From Shewanella algidipiscicola (GTDB taxonomy: Bacteria > Pseudomonadota > Gammaproteobacteria > Enterobacterales > Shewanellaceae): a stretch of DNA of 64,000 bases. Of this stretch, positions 19,152 through 28,754 are shown in pieces. The notes under the pieces were generated by a model. It made no database searches. It was not told where the DNA came from and saw only the letters and a program-made list of their open reading frames with translations. Where the stretch lies: positions 248,001 through 312,000 of the forward strand of contig NZ_QPQT01000003.1 of the NCBI RefSeq assembly GCF_003605125.1. The letters run 5' to 3'. Numbering within the stretch: the stretch's first letter is position 1; every line of letters starts with the position of its first letter. The position numbers were made by a program, and so were the translations under genes.

Positions 19152-20540
19152 ATGTTAGAAGAATTAACTTGTTTTAAAGCGTACGATATTCGCGGGAAGC
19201 TAGGTGAAGAACTCAACGAAGATATTGCTTATCGAATTGGCCGAGCGTTTGGTCAAGTATTAGTGAGGGAAGGCGGTGAGTTAGGCTCTAAAACAGTAGT
19301 GGTCGGGGGGGATGTTCGGCATACCTCTGAGACGCTTAAAAATGAACTGGCAAAAGGACTTTGTGATTCAGGGGTTAATGTTCTCGACATCGGGTTGACG
19401 GGTACCGAAGAGATTTATTTTGCAACGAAATATTTGAATCTTGCCGGTGGCGTAGAGGTGACAGCTAGTCATAACCCATTAGATTATAATGGCATGAAAT
19501 TAGTTAGAGAAGATTCAAAACCTGTTAGCGGGGATACGGGGCTTTTTGAAATTAAACATTTAGCAGAGCTAAATGAATTTGCAGATGTTGATATCAAAGG
19601 GGCGCTGAGTCAGAGAAGTAACTTACCAGCTTATGTTAATCACTTGATGACGTATATTAACGCTGAAAATATTACCCCCTTAAAGATAGTTGCTAATTCT
19701 GGTAATGGTGCGGCTGGTCATGTAATCGATGCATTAGAATTATTATTTAATGAGTTAAATATTCCGATAGAGTTTATCAAAGTACATCATCAACCCAATG
19801 GTGACTTCCCCAACGGGATCCCCAATCCTTTGTTGCCTGAGTGTCGGCAAGATACCTCAGATGCTGTGAAAAAGTTTGACGCAGATATGGGCATCGCATG
19901 GGATGGTGATTTCGACCGCTGTTTCCTTTTTGATGAAACGGGTGAGTTTATAGAGGGATACTATATTGTTGGTTTGTTAGCCGAGGCTTTTTTACAAAAA
20001 AATGCAGGAGCAAAAATAATCCATGATCCTCGATTAACTTGGAACAGTATCGATGTCATTGAGCAAAATGGCGGTTTACCGATTATGTCTAAGACAGGAC
20101 ATGCATTCATCAAAGAACGCATGCGGGAAGAAGATGCCGTTTATGGTGGCGAGATGAGTGCTCATCATTATTTTAAAGATTTTTCCTATTGCGACAGTGG
20201 TATGATTCCATGGTTACTTGTTGCTGAACTATTATGTGTAAAAAATAAGCCTTTATCGGTATTGGTTAAAGAACGAATCGCTGCATTTCCATCTCCCGGT
20301 GAGATTAACTCAGCTGTTAAAGATGCCGATCTTGCAATTGAACGAGTTTTGCATAAATACATTGATTTAGCCATCAATGTAGATAGGACTGATGGTATAA
20401 GCCTTGAGTTTAATACTTGGCGTTTTAATTTAAGAAAATCAAATACAGAGCCATTATTAAGACTTAATCTAGAAACTCGAGGTGACAAAGAATTGATGGA
20501 ACAAAAAACTAACGAGTTACTCGAGATAATACGAAGCTAA
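19152..20540 (+). CDS. manB: Phosphomannomutase
   Basis: Interconverts mannose-6-phosphate and mannose-1-phosphate, feeding GDP-mannose and then GDP-fucose. [18 protein letters not shown] at the N-terminus, the phosphoserine loop [15 protein letters not shown] near residue 100, the metal loop DGDFDRCF near 255 and the sugar loop [10 protein letters not shown] near 335 define the family. The length of 462 residues is normal (also called cpsG). A partner manC is not in the window. The next gene, a GT4 glycosyltransferase, begins 2 bp after its stop, so the two form an operon. Confidence 0.95.
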   Translation: MLEELTCFKAYDIRGKLGEELNEDIAYRIGRAFGQVLVREGGELGSKTVVVGGDVRHTSETLKNELAKGLCDSGVNVLDIGLTGTEEIYFATKYLNLAGGVEVTASHNPLDYNGMKLVREDSKPVSGDTGLFEIKHLAELNEFADVDIKGALSQRSNLPAYVNHLMTYINAENITPLKIVANSGNGAAGHVIDALELLFNELNIPIEFIKVHHQPNGDFPNGIPNPLLPECRQDTSDAVKKFDADMGIAWDGDFDRCFLFDETGEFIEGYYIVGLLAEAFLQKNAGAKIIHDPRLTWNSIDVIEQNGGLPIMSKTGHAFIKERMREEDAVYGGEMSAHHYFKDFSYCDSGMIPWLLVAELLCVKNKPLSVLVKERIAAFPSPGEINSAVKDADLAIERVLHKYIDLAINVDRTDGISLEFNTWRFNLRKSNTEPLLRLNLETRGDKELMEQKTNELLEIIRS

Positions 20541-20542
20541 AA

Positions 20543-21700
20543 ATGAAATCAATCTTACACATTGGCAAGTTCTACCCTCCATTTTATGGAGGGATTGAAA
20601 ACTATATGTCGGAATTGTTACCTTTAACCAAGGGCTCTGAATATCGAGTTTCAGCTTTGGTTCATCAACATAAAATTACGCCATATAGTGATAATGAAAC
20701 GATAGAGGGAGTTAAGATATATCGCGCAGCTTGTTTTGGCAGTCTGATGTTTGCTCCTATTAGCCCTTGGTTCTTAAGAGATGTTAATCATTGTCTCAAA
20801 CTTGAACAGCCTAACGTTATCCATATTCATATGCCAAACACTTCAGCTTTCTGGCTATTATTAAGTGCAGAAGCCAGGAAGTGCTCTTGGGTGGTTCATT
20901 GGCACTCTGATGTGGTGGGTGACAAGCCAAAATGGTTTATCAAAATGTTGTATCCGATGTATCGAATATTTGAAAAGGCGGTGCTTAAAAGGGCTGAACG
21001 CATTATTTGTACATCGCCAAGTTATTGTGACTCCAGCAAGCCTTTAGCTAACTTTCGCGCTAAAGTGACAATAATCCCTTTGGGCTTGCCTCGATCTAAT
21101 TCTAAGACAAGTTTAATTAGGGCAAGTGAGGAGCAAAAGCTTAGAATTCTCGTTGTAGGAAGGCTTTCTTATTATAAAGGTCACAGGGTATTATTTGACG
21201 CTATTGCTTCTTTACCGGAACCCGTTCAACGCTGTATTGAGGTAAAGGTAGTAGGGAGAGGTGAGTTATTTCAAGAGCTTAATCATCACTTGAATCGACT
21301 TGGAATTAATTGTGTTCAAATGTTGGGTGGAGTAAGTGAGCAGCAACTTAATGATTGTTATGCTTGGTGTGATTTACTCTGCCTCCCTTCGATTGAAAGA
21401 ACTGAAGCTTTTGGTTTAGTGATATTGGAAGCTGCCCGTCAAGCAAAGCCAGCGTTAGTGACCGATGTGCAAGGCTCTGGTATGGGCTGGGTTGTCCAAA
21501 ATGATAAAACTGGCTGGGTCGTACCTTCAAAATCGCCTTCGGCAATAGCGGAAAAGTTAATAAAACTGTGTGAACAGCCTAAAGTTTGTAGTGATTACGG
21601 GCAGGCTGCTTTGAAACGTTTTGAGTCAAATTTTTCCATCGAAAGCGTAGCTCAACAGACATTAGATCTTTATGAGTCTATCTTTGCTGATAAAAAATAA
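20543..21700 (+). CDS. Glycosyltransferase family 4 (385 aa)
   Basis: A GT-B fold retaining glycosyltransferase. The N-terminus has HIGKFYPPFYGGIENYMSEL, the glycine-rich start typical of GT4 enzymes such as mannosyltransferases. The donor-binding half has LRILVVGRLSYYKGHRVLFDAI near residue 205 and SIERTEAFGLVILEAARQAKP near 285, which includes the E-x7-E motif. It begins 2 bp after the phosphomannomutase stop. That link makes a GDP-mannose or GDP-fucose donor plausible but does not prove it. A 319-bp gap with a promoter follows. Confidence 0.87.
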   Translation: MKSILHIGKFYPPFYGGIENYMSELLPLTKGSEYRVSALVHQHKITPYSDNETIEGVKIYRAACFGSLMFAPISPWFLRDVNHCLKLEQPNVIHIHMPNTSAFWLLLSAEARKCSWVVHWHSDVVGDKPKWFIKMLYPMYRIFEKAVLKRAERIICTSPSYCDSSKPLANFRAKVTIIPLGLPRSNSKTSLIRASEEQKLRILVVGRLSYYKGHRVLFDAIASLPEPVQRCIEVKVVGRGELFQELNHHLNRLGINCVQMLGGVSEQQLNDCYAWCDLLCLPSIERTEAFGLVILEAARQAKPALVTDVQGSGMGWVVQNDKTGWVVPSKSPSAIAEKLIKLCEQPKVCSDYGQAALKRFESNFSIESVAQQTLDLYESIFADKK

Positions 21701-21877
21701 TGTGGTATTGGGCCTATGGTCAAGTTAGTGGTGTTTGTGTTGCAGGCAATATATGTTGTAAAATTTTACGCTATTTACTCAGAGGTTTTCAGTTTTTAAG
21801 CGGTGTTACCTTTTGTAGCTAGTTGTAGAGGTTTTCATCTATTTAGCGAAACCTCAATTTTGTAGCATTTCCATTGC

Positions 21878-21906
21878 TTTAAATTTGTGTGGAAAGCCGC
21901 TATCAT
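21878..21906 (+). promoter_or_regulatory. Candidate sigma-70 promoter for the wzz operon
   Basis: TTTAAA (21878-21883) and TATCAT (21901-21906, five of six to consensus) are separated by 17 bases. A transcript from here would carry about 107 bases of leader before wzz, including the palindrome at 21939. The rest of the 21701-22019 gap shows nothing else clear. Confidence 0.45.
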
Positions 21907-21938
21907 GCGTCTCTGTTGCCTTTTGGTGCCGTTGTGAA

Positions 21939-21960
21939 CGTAAATACCTAGGTATTTACG
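21939..21960 (+). promoter_or_regulatory. Perfect 22-bp palindrome in the wzz leader
   Basis: The half-site CGTAAATACCT is repeated exactly in inverted form with no spacer. It could be a dimeric operator or an RNA hairpin downstream of the candidate promoter. It argues against the longer upstream reading of the wzz frame. Confidence 0.6.
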
Positions 21961-22019
21961 CTTGCTGCGCACTTCAGGTTAGTCTGACTTACTTCTTAGA
22001 TAGATTAGTGTGTAAATTA

Positions 22020-22997
22020 ATGAATAATATGTCACCTCAAGTTCCCCAAGAGCCTAATGTATCTGCTTCTGGCTATGCCATTCCCCCAACAGCTAATGAG
22101 ATAGATTTACGAGCGCTTTTCTCGGCCGTCTGGGACGGAAAGTGGTTGATAGTGGCAGTCACCTCTGTTTTTGCTATTGCCTCTGTCGTGATAGCCCTGA
22201 TGCTGCCTAATATCTATAAGTCTGAAGCCTTGTTGGCTCCGGCGAACGCTGAGCAGCAGGGCGGGCTCGGCGCACTGGCATCTCAATTTGGTGGTTTAGC
22301 TAGCATGGCTGGCTTGAATTTAGGCGGCGGAAGCAGTGTCGATAAGACTCAACTTGCGATCTCAGTGCTTAAGTCGAGGCAGTTTGCCAATAGCTTTATT
22401 GAAAAGCATGACATTTTACCTCAGCTTATGGCGGGTGAATCCTGGAATCAAAATGATGATTCATTAACCTATGACCTAAGCCTATATGATAGCAGCAGCA
22501 AGTTGTGGGTCAGAGAGGTTGAAGCGCCGAAGCAACCTAAGCCTTCGCCGCAGGAAGCGTATAAAACCTTTGCTGAAATTGTTGAGGTTCAAGTTGATAA
22601 GGATACCGGTTTAATTCGAATTTCTGTTGAACATCTCTCGCCCTCTATTGCCCAGCAGTGGGTTACCTGGCTGGTTGAAGATATCAATGCCGAAATGAAG
22701 CAGAGAGAGGTCGCTGAGGCGGTAAAGAGCAGTGAGTTTCTTGAAAAACAGATTAGCGAGACCCATGTGGCCGATATTCGCACCGTACTGTATCAGCTCA
22801 TTGAAGAACAGACTAAAACCATTATGTTTGCCGAGGTGCGTGATGAGTATGTTTTTAAAACGATCGATCCGGCCATCGTCGCCGAAGAGAAGTTTAAGCC
22901 CAAACGTGCCTTAATCTGTATTGTAGGTACCCTGTTTGGCGGTTTCTTGGCGTGCCTGTTTGTTTTTATTCGATTTTTTTTACATAAAGCAGATTAA
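22020..22997 (+). CDS. wzz: Wzz-family polysaccharide chain-length regulator
   Basis: An inner-membrane co-polymerase that sets O-polysaccharide chain length together with Wzy. From the ATG at 22020 the product has 325 residues: a short cytoplasmic N-terminus, a first membrane segment (WLIVAVTSVFAIASVVIALML) near residue 50, a large periplasmic helical domain with a glycine-rich stretch (GGLGALASQFGGLASMAGLNLGGG), and a C-terminal membrane segment (ALICIVGTLFGGFLACLFVF) just after a KPKRA proline motif. The frame is open 45 codons further upstream, but that extension is cysteine-rich, unlike the family, and crosses the palindrome. The stop overlaps the ATG of wzx by one base. Confidence 0.92.
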   Translation: MNNMSPQVPQEPNVSASGYAIPPTANEIDLRALFSAVWDGKWLIVAVTSVFAIASVVIALMLPNIYKSEALLAPANAEQQGGLGALASQFGGLASMAGLNLGGGSSVDKTQLAISVLKSRQFANSFIEKHDILPQLMAGESWNQNDDSLTYDLSLYDSSSKLWVREVEAPKQPKPSPQEAYKTFAEIVEVQVDKDTGLIRISVEHLSPSIAQQWVTWLVEDINAEMKQREVAEAVKSSEFLEKQISETHVADIRTVLYQLIEEQTKTIMFAEVRDEYVFKTIDPAIVAEEKFKPKRALICIVGTLFGGFLACLFVFIRFFLHKAD

Positions 22998-24322
22998 TGA
23001 CGCCATTTATTAAGAAGGCACTGGCTAATACCTCCTGGCTGGTGTCTGAAAAAGTGATCTCCATGTCGGCTAACTTGCTGGTTAGCTTAGCGTTGGCGCG
23101 CAGTCTCGGGCCAGAAGGGTTTGGGTCATTAAGTTATCTGATTGCACTGGTTGCTTTAGTTGCGCCTTTGGCGGCATTAGGCCTGAATGCCATCATTACC
23201 CGGGAGTTAGTTAACGACCCTGATAACCGTGATAAGATCATTGCCAGCGCTACCTTTTTTAGATTAATTGGGGCGTTAACCGGTACACTCGTTTGTGTTT
23301 TGCTTGCCGTTAATGGTTGGGGGGTGTCGTCCGATGTCGCCAGCCATGGCTTAATACTGCTTGCGATTGCAAACATATTTTATGCCTTTAATGTGTTAGA
23401 GTTTTGGTTTCAGGCTCAGGTCGCTGCTCGTCAGGTTGTGCGTATGAGGTTGAGTGTTATCCTAATATTTGCCTCATTAAAGCTTGTTGCCGTTGCTATG
23501 AGCGCAAGCTTATTAACGATAGTTGCCATTTTCGCCGCCGAAACCCTAGTGCTGGGTATTGGTTTTGTTGTTATCTACTCTTTTTATGCTTCACCCATTC
23601 GTGTTTCAAGTGTTGATTTTTCCTATGGACTCGGCCTGTTAAAGCAATCTTACTGGCTGATTTTGTCGGGAATTGCGGCGGTTATCTACCTTAAAGTCGA
23701 TCAGGTGATGCTTGAAAATATGGTCGGGACCGAAGCTGTCGGTATTTACGCTGTCGCTGCTAGGCTGTCTGAGGTGTGGTACTTCTTTGCCGATGCCGTT
23801 GTCATTACGCTTTTTCCGGCGCTATTGGCGCTAAAGAAGAAGCAGTTATTTGACGCTTACCAAGTAAAGTTACAGCAGATATCTGATCTGCTGTTTGTGT
23901 GTGCATTCATCATCGCCATTGCGGTAAGCTTGGTCGCTAAGCCTGCCATTGTCATCCTGTTTGGACAGGAATATCTGCAATCTGCGTTTATTTTACAGCT
24001 GCATATTTGGGCTGGGTTATTTATCTTTATGCGGGCATTGGTGAGCAAGTGGCTTCTGAGCGAACATTTACTTGCTTTTTCGTTGCTGAGCCATGGCTTG
24101 GGTGCGGTGATTAATGTGATCGCAAACCTTATGCTTATTCCCCTGTATGGTGCTAAAGGCGCGGCGATTGCGACCGTTTTTTCCTATTTCATCGCATCGT
24201 ACATCGCGTTTTGGATAAGCCCTAAAACAAGGGACATCGCGCGTATTATGTCCCGTTCTTTATTACTTCCATTTACACTTGGGCATCGTTATTGGCCTAA
24301 GCAGACCAACGAGATTTCTTGA
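22997..24322 (+). CDS. wzx: Wzx-type O-unit flippase
   Basis: Moves lipid-linked oligosaccharide units across the inner membrane. The 441 residues contain about 12 hydrophobic segments with short polar loops. The N-terminal NTSWLVSEKVISMSANLLVSL and the LGPEGFGSLSYLIALVAL motif match the polysaccharide-export (MOP/MVF) family. It starts at ATG 22997 on the last base of wzz and ends immediately before the next ATG, as part of a tightly packed operon. Wzz, Wzx and the Wzy at 26534 together show the Wzy-dependent assembly route. Confidence 0.93.
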   Translation: MTPFIKKALANTSWLVSEKVISMSANLLVSLALARSLGPEGFGSLSYLIALVALVAPLAALGLNAIITRELVNDPDNRDKIIASATFFRLIGALTGTLVCVLLAVNGWGVSSDVASHGLILLAIANIFYAFNVLEFWFQAQVAARQVVRMRLSVILIFASLKLVAVAMSASLLTIVAIFAAETLVLGIGFVVIYSFYASPIRVSSVDFSYGLGLLKQSYWLILSGIAAVIYLKVDQVMLENMVGTEAVGIYAVAARLSEVWYFFADAVVITLFPALLALKKKQLFDAYQVKLQQISDLLFVCAFIIAIAVSLVAKPAIVILFGQEYLQSAFILQLHIWAGLFIFMRALVSKWLLSEHLLAFSLLSHGLGAVINVIANLMLIPLYGAKGAAIATVFSYFIASYIAFWISPKTRDIARIMSRSLLLPFTLGHRYWPKQTNEIS

Positions 24323-25384
24323 ATGAAGCAAGCTCTTGTAAAACTATTGCCGAAAAATACCATTTCGACACTCAAAAGCAAGGTGGACAATGTCGATTTA
24401 ATGTTCATTCGTCTGTTTTCTAAAAATGGTTTTTTAGCCTCTTTTTACTATACGTTTTTCAGTCGTCAGTTTTACCGTGAACACAAGGCGGTACTGGATG
24501 GCAGACTGGCTTATGAGCACTCTTTAGCCTTGATAGGTAAGAGCTGTATATTATTACGTAGAAATATCCATCGGCTCGAGAAAGGGTTGATCATGCAGCC
24601 CAGAAGAGAGATTTTCGCCGACGGATATATTCTTGAGACGGTTGAGTGTTATAACGCTGCCATCAACAGTACTGAGTTATGTAGTGATGAAAAAAAATGG
24701 GCAACAGATGTGTTAACCCGTTATTTTGAAGTTGTGGGACATAACAGTAAAATTGATAAGGCTAGGGCCATCTTCACCTCCCAGACTACTGCTGACTCAG
24801 AGACACTCAGTGTACCCTATGCTTATAAAGATCTGCCTGATTGCCCGGTTGATTTTGATCAGTTGTTAACGCTGTTTCAACGTCGAAGATCTGTGCGTTG
24901 GTATCAGGACAAGTCGGTAGACATCGCCGATATTCGTAAAGCCGTCAATGCCGCGAGTCTCGCTCCGTCTGCTTGTAATAGACAGCCATTCGAGTTTCAT
25001 GTTGTTAATGACAGTGATAAAGCCACCGATATTGCCAACTGCGCCATGGGTACTGTTGGTTTTTCAGATAATTTACCCTGTATCATTGCTATTGTCGGTA
25101 ACCTCAATGCTTACCCTGCTGAACGTGACCGTCATATTATCTACATTGATGCTTCATTAGCCAGTATGCAACTCATGTTATCTCTTGAGACACTGGGACT
25201 ATCAACTTGCTCTATCAATTGGCCGGATGTTGAACAACGTGAAAAAATGTTAAGTAAAAAATTAAATCTTAAATATCATGAGCGAGTCGTCATGTTACTT
25301 GCCGTCGGATACGCAGATCATGAGGGTGGGATCCCATTCTCACAGAAGAAAAGTGACAGTTTGTTAGTTAAGGAAGTTAAGTAG
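24323..25384 (+). CDS. Nitroreductase-family protein of a polysaccharide locus (353 aa)
   Basis: Residues about 185-345 form a nitroreductase-like FMN domain: FQRRRSVRWYQDKSVDIADIRKAVNAASLAPSACNRQPFEFHVV, with the usual RRSxR and SACNRQP flavin contacts, and a late SINWPDVEQREKML. Residues 1-180 are an extra, mainly helical region without a recognised domain. Proteins of this build occur in O-antigen and exopolysaccharide clusters, often next to pyruvyl transferases, as here, but their reaction is not established to my knowledge. It sits head-to-tail with wzx (TGA then ATG) and abuts the pyruvyl transferase. Confidence 0.8.
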   Translation: MKQALVKLLPKNTISTLKSKVDNVDLMFIRLFSKNGFLASFYYTFFSRQFYREHKAVLDGRLAYEHSLALIGKSCILLRRNIHRLEKGLIMQPRREIFADGYILETVECYNAAINSTELCSDEKKWATDVLTRYFEVVGHNSKIDKARAIFTSQTTADSETLSVPYAYKDLPDCPVDFDQLLTLFQRRRSVRWYQDKSVDIADIRKAVNAASLAPSACNRQPFEFHVVNDSDKATDIANCAMGTVGFSDNLPCIIAIVGNLNAYPAERDRHIIYIDASLASMQLMLSLETLGLSTCSINWPDVEQREKMLSKKLNLKYHERVVMLLAVGYADHEGGIPFSQKKSDSLLVKEVK

Positions 25385-26524
25385 ATGATGATCGAAATTA
25401 AGGGTTCTCAATTCGTTAATAAAGGTGCCGAGTTAATGGTGCATGCTGTGATTGAACAGATCAAAGCGAATTGGCCTGATGCGGAACTTGTGATGGCGAC
25501 AAACCCCAACTCACCTTATGTTGAACGTGCCAAGTTGGGCGCTTATCAGAAGCTTTCTATTCGTAAAAATATTATTGATCTAAATTTTATCAGCTATAAA
25601 TTACCAGTAAAATTCAGAACTTGGCTGAAGCATAAGTGGGGAATCGTCACTGAGGCTGACATCACTCATGTTTTCGATGCGTCAGGTTTTGCTTATGGTG
25701 ATCAGTGGGGCAGTTTAACGATTAAAGCGTTAGCCGGTGAGATTATTCGCTCTAAGGCTCATGGGCAAAAGTATCTATTCTTACCTCAGGCATTGGGCCC
25801 TTTTACCCGAAGCAAAGATTTGAGTTACCTTAAAAAAGCACTGCCACAAGCCGATCTGATCTGTGCCCGTGAAGAGACCAGTTACCAACATGTTAAAGGT
25901 ATTGTCGGAGAAAACAGTAACTTGCACCAGTTCCCGGATTTTACCAATCTGGTCACGGGTGTTTTACCTGACTATTTTGTTAATGGTGATCAGAAAGTAC
26001 TGATCATCCCTAACAGTAATATGGTGGGTAGTCGTAATAATCAATCAGCATGGAAAAGTAATTATCTCAGAGTGTTACAAGATGCCGTTGCGATGATCCG
26101 TGAACTTGGCTTACAGCCTGTTTTGCTTAACCATGAAGGTGCGGGTGACGGTGCTATCTGTGAGCAAGTTAATCAAGCTTGCGGTGGCGACTTAGAGTTA
26201 ATTCATGAAACCGATCCATTAAAAGTGAAGGGGATTATCGGTGCCAGTCATGGCGTTATCTGTTCTCGTTTTCACGGTTGTGTGAGTGCGCTTTCTCAGG
26301 GGGTGCCATGTTTAGGAACCAGCTGGAGCCATAAGTATGAACGCCTGTATGAAGAGTATCTGCAGTCTGAATGTTTAATCACACCAGAGATCACCGCAGA
26401 GCAGCTAAGAGAAGCCTTCAGCACTGCTAAGCAGTTAGCTTGTGGTGAAAAGCAAGTTAAAGCTAGAGATCATTTTAAACAACAGTCCAAAGATATGTGG
26501 AAGACTGTTTTTCAACGTGCTTAG
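25385..26524 (+). CDS. Polysaccharide pyruvyl transferase family protein
   Basis: A 379-residue protein of the CsaB/WcaK/ExoV superfamily, which transfers pyruvate from phosphoenolpyruvate to form a ketal on a sugar, adding a negative charge. The N-terminal IEIKGSQFVNKGAELMVHAVI, the central KYLFLPQALGPFT and ADLICAREETSYQHV, and the C-terminal GVICSRFHGCVSALSQGVP with the conserved RxHG-like segment support it. It begins right after the nitroreductase-like gene with no gap. Alternative reading: some members do other transfers, so pyruvylation is likely but not certain. Confidence 0.85.
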   Translation: MMIEIKGSQFVNKGAELMVHAVIEQIKANWPDAELVMATNPNSPYVERAKLGAYQKLSIRKNIIDLNFISYKLPVKFRTWLKHKWGIVTEADITHVFDASGFAYGDQWGSLTIKALAGEIIRSKAHGQKYLFLPQALGPFTRSKDLSYLKKALPQADLICAREETSYQHVKGIVGENSNLHQFPDFTNLVTGVLPDYFVNGDQKVLIIPNSNMVGSRNNQSAWKSNYLRVLQDAVAMIRELGLQPVLLNHEGAGDGAICEQVNQACGGDLELIHETDPLKVKGIIGASHGVICSRFHGCVSALSQGVPCLGTSWSHKYERLYEEYLQSECLITPEITAEQLREAFSTAKQLACGEKQVKARDHFKQQSKDMWKTVFQRA

Positions 26525-26533
26525 AAGATAATA

Positions 26534-27763
26534 TTGCTGATGCCACTTCCTAACTATAAAGATAGAAACTCTTTGTTTATGTATTCTATCTTTATTTTCT
26601 TTATTTTCATTGGACCTTCAATTAGTTTAGGTCCTTTGAAAATGTATCATTTCTCTGTTGGGGTAATACTGGCTGTTGCATTTTTTTCATGCCTAAAATT
26701 CATGCATGTCGCCAAGGAGGAATTGCTCTCTTTTCTGCTTTTATTAGCCTTTTTATCTGTTTTGTTTATTAAACACCTTGCATTCGATACTATCGATTCT
26801 CGATATTTCTTATATGTCTTCTATTTCTTTGTAACTTATTTTGTATTTACTTTTTCACGGCAAGCTCTACATCGTCTAGGGCTGGAAAGAGTTGCTGAAA
26901 TAATTATTTTTGTGTCATATCTGAACTTTGCCGTAGCCTTTGTTGAGTTACTTCTTGGGGTTAGTATATTTGGGTTGAATCCACTGAATGGTGATTTTCA
27001 AAATGCCTCATCTCTATGGGGAAATGTTAACTCTAATGCAATCTGTCTTTTATTTTCATCCGTTGCTGTTTATTATTCAGGTAAGAAAGGGCATTATTTC
27101 TATTTGACCATATTGTTAATTGCCTATTGTTTGGCTATTCATTCCAAACTTGCTCTCATGGCAACTTTAGGGCAAATGTGTTTCTTACTTATGGCAAATA
27201 GTAACAAGGCTAGGGTTTATTTTTTAATTTTTTCCGTGATTGCAAGTACTATTGGTGTTGTGTTTTTGTCTAATCACCTTGAGTCTCTTATTGAAGCGGT
27301 GTCTAGAGCATGGCATTTTTTGGCGAATACTCAGGAGTTAAAGTCTGTAGTCGAGAGTGGCTCTTTAGAGTCTATTGCGGTGCGAGCTTATGCGTTAAGT
27401 GAAATGATCAAAATAGTCAATGACTTTGGTTTATTAGACTTTATGTTTGGTGTCGGTTTTGGAATAATTAATATTTCATTTTATAATGAAGTATGGATGA
27501 AAACAGTATCACATTTTCCTCCACACTTTTTTTATATGGAAATGCTGATTTATTCTGGACTTAGCTTTTTTATATTTTATTTTTTGCAATTTAAAATTCT
27601 GTCTGGAAGGTTTGCTTTGAAGTATGTTTTGATTTTATCGCCTTCATTGCTTTCAATTATATCTGTTAGTTCAGCGGTATATTTTACACCGTATTACTTC
27701 TTTTTAGCATTAATTGTATATTTGAGTACTGTTAACAGTAAACGGGATTTTAGTCAGGCATGA
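26534..27763 (+). CDS. wzy: Wzy-type O-antigen polymerase
   Basis: A 409-residue protein with about 10-11 membrane segments and a larger periplasmic loop (residues about 240-310), the topology of Wzy polymerases. Sequence conservation is weak, as usual for this family; NLNPLNGDFQNASSLWGNVNSNA-like segments and a polytopic layout between wzx and glycosyltransferases make the case. The AT content is higher than in neighbouring genes, which is common for wzy. It starts 9 bp after the pyruvyl transferase stop. Polymerisation would occur at the periplasmic face of the inner membrane. Confidence 0.82.
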   Translation: MLMPLPNYKDRNSLFMYSIFIFFIFIGPSISLGPLKMYHFSVGVILAVAFFSCLKFMHVAKEELLSFLLLLAFLSVLFIKHLAFDTIDSRYFLYVFYFFVTYFVFTFSRQALHRLGLERVAEIIIFVSYLNFAVAFVELLLGVSIFGLNPLNGDFQNASSLWGNVNSNAICLLFSSVAVYYSGKKGHYFYLTILLIAYCLAIHSKLALMATLGQMCFLLMANSNKARVYFLIFSVIASTIGVVFLSNHLESLIEAVSRAWHFLANTQELKSVVESGSLESIAVRAYALSEMIKIVNDFGLLDFMFGVGFGIINISFYNEVWMKTVSHFPPHFFYMEMLIYSGLSFFIFYFLQFKILSGRFALKYVLILSPSLLSIISVSSAVYFTPYYFFLALIVYLSTVNSKRDFSQA

Positions 27764-27797
27764 GTAGAAACATTATTTTTTGTAAGGATGTAATTAT

Positions 27798-28676
27798 ATG
27801 AATCAGCCTGCTCAGATGCCATTAATCAGTGTTTATATACCAACACACAATCGCTCAGGTCTGCTAAGGCGTGCTGTGGATTCAGTATTAGGTCAGAGTC
27901 ACAAAGACGTTGAGATCATTATTGTTGATGATGGTTCTTCTGATGATACTGTTTCTACTGTACAAAGCTATCTTCAAGAATATGACAATATTGTATTTCT
28001 TCGTCACGATAAGCCCAAAGGAGCTTGTGCTGCTCGAAACTATGCAATTTCAGTGGCCAAAGGTAAGTACATTACCGGCTTAGACGATGATGATGAATTT
28101 AAGCCGGATCATTTATTGGGTTTATATAATGCGTTCGATGAAAACTATGCTTTTGTTGCGGCTTGTTTGCTGGAGGATACTGGAACTTCGCAGATTGAAA
28201 GGTCTCTCGATTGTGGCGTCATAGAATTATCAAGTCTACTGCATTACAACAAGGTGGGTAATCAAGTGTTCACGCTGACCTCCAGAATGAGAGATATTGG
28301 GGGATTCGATGAAGCATTTCCTGCGTTTCAGGATTACGATACTTGGGTTCGACTCGTGGCTCGGTTCGGCCCTGGTATAAAGGTCTCACAGGCGACCTAT
28401 GTATGGCATACTTCTCATGAGCAAGATAGGATCAGTAATTTTCCCACCAAAAGACTGGCCGCTTTGAGACTTTTTACTGAAAAGCATAACGATATGATGT
28501 CTCAGGGTCATAAAAATTCGTTAGAGGTCATGCGTATTCGTATGGCAAGTGAAGCGTTTTCACTATCCAGCTACTTAAAGCTGGTTAATAAAGGTAATTG
28601 GAAAGCGGCTACCGCTTTATACCTAAATATGAATTTGAAAGTTGTCAAAAGTCTTATTGATCGATTTAGGTTTTAG
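27798..28676 (+). CDS. Glycosyltransferase family 2 (292 aa)
   Basis: A GT-A fold enzyme: ISVYIPTHNRSGLLRRAVDS at residues 10-29, VDDGSSDDTV at about 47-56 and the metal-binding motif GLDDDDEF near residue 93. A helical tail of about 80 residues follows the catalytic domain, perhaps for membrane association. It lies in the O-unit operon between wzy and two GT4 genes, with 34 bp before it and 78 bp after. It should add one sugar to the lipid-linked unit; the sugar is unknown. Confidence 0.87.
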   Translation: MNQPAQMPLISVYIPTHNRSGLLRRAVDSVLGQSHKDVEIIIVDDGSSDDTVSTVQSYLQEYDNIVFLRHDKPKGACAARNYAISVAKGKYITGLDDDDEFKPDHLLGLYNAFDENYAFVAACLLEDTGTSQIERSLDCGVIELSSLLHYNKVGNQVFTLTSRMRDIGGFDEAFPAFQDYDTWVRLVARFGPGIKVSQATYVWHTSHEQDRISNFPTKRLAALRLFTEKHNDMMSQGHKNSLEVMRIRMASEAFSLSSYLKLVNKGNWKAATALYLNMNLKVVKSLIDRFRF

Positions 28677-28754
28677 TAGGGTTGCGCAATCAGTTATCAC
28701 GACACCATACAACGCAGTATAATCGTTGTGATTTTGGGGCGATAAGGCTTTTAA

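Noticed and set aside
21885..22019. N-terminal extension of wzz by 45 codons
   Set aside because: The extension is cysteine-rich and crosses a perfect palindrome and the promoter region; ATG 22020 gives a normal Wzz.
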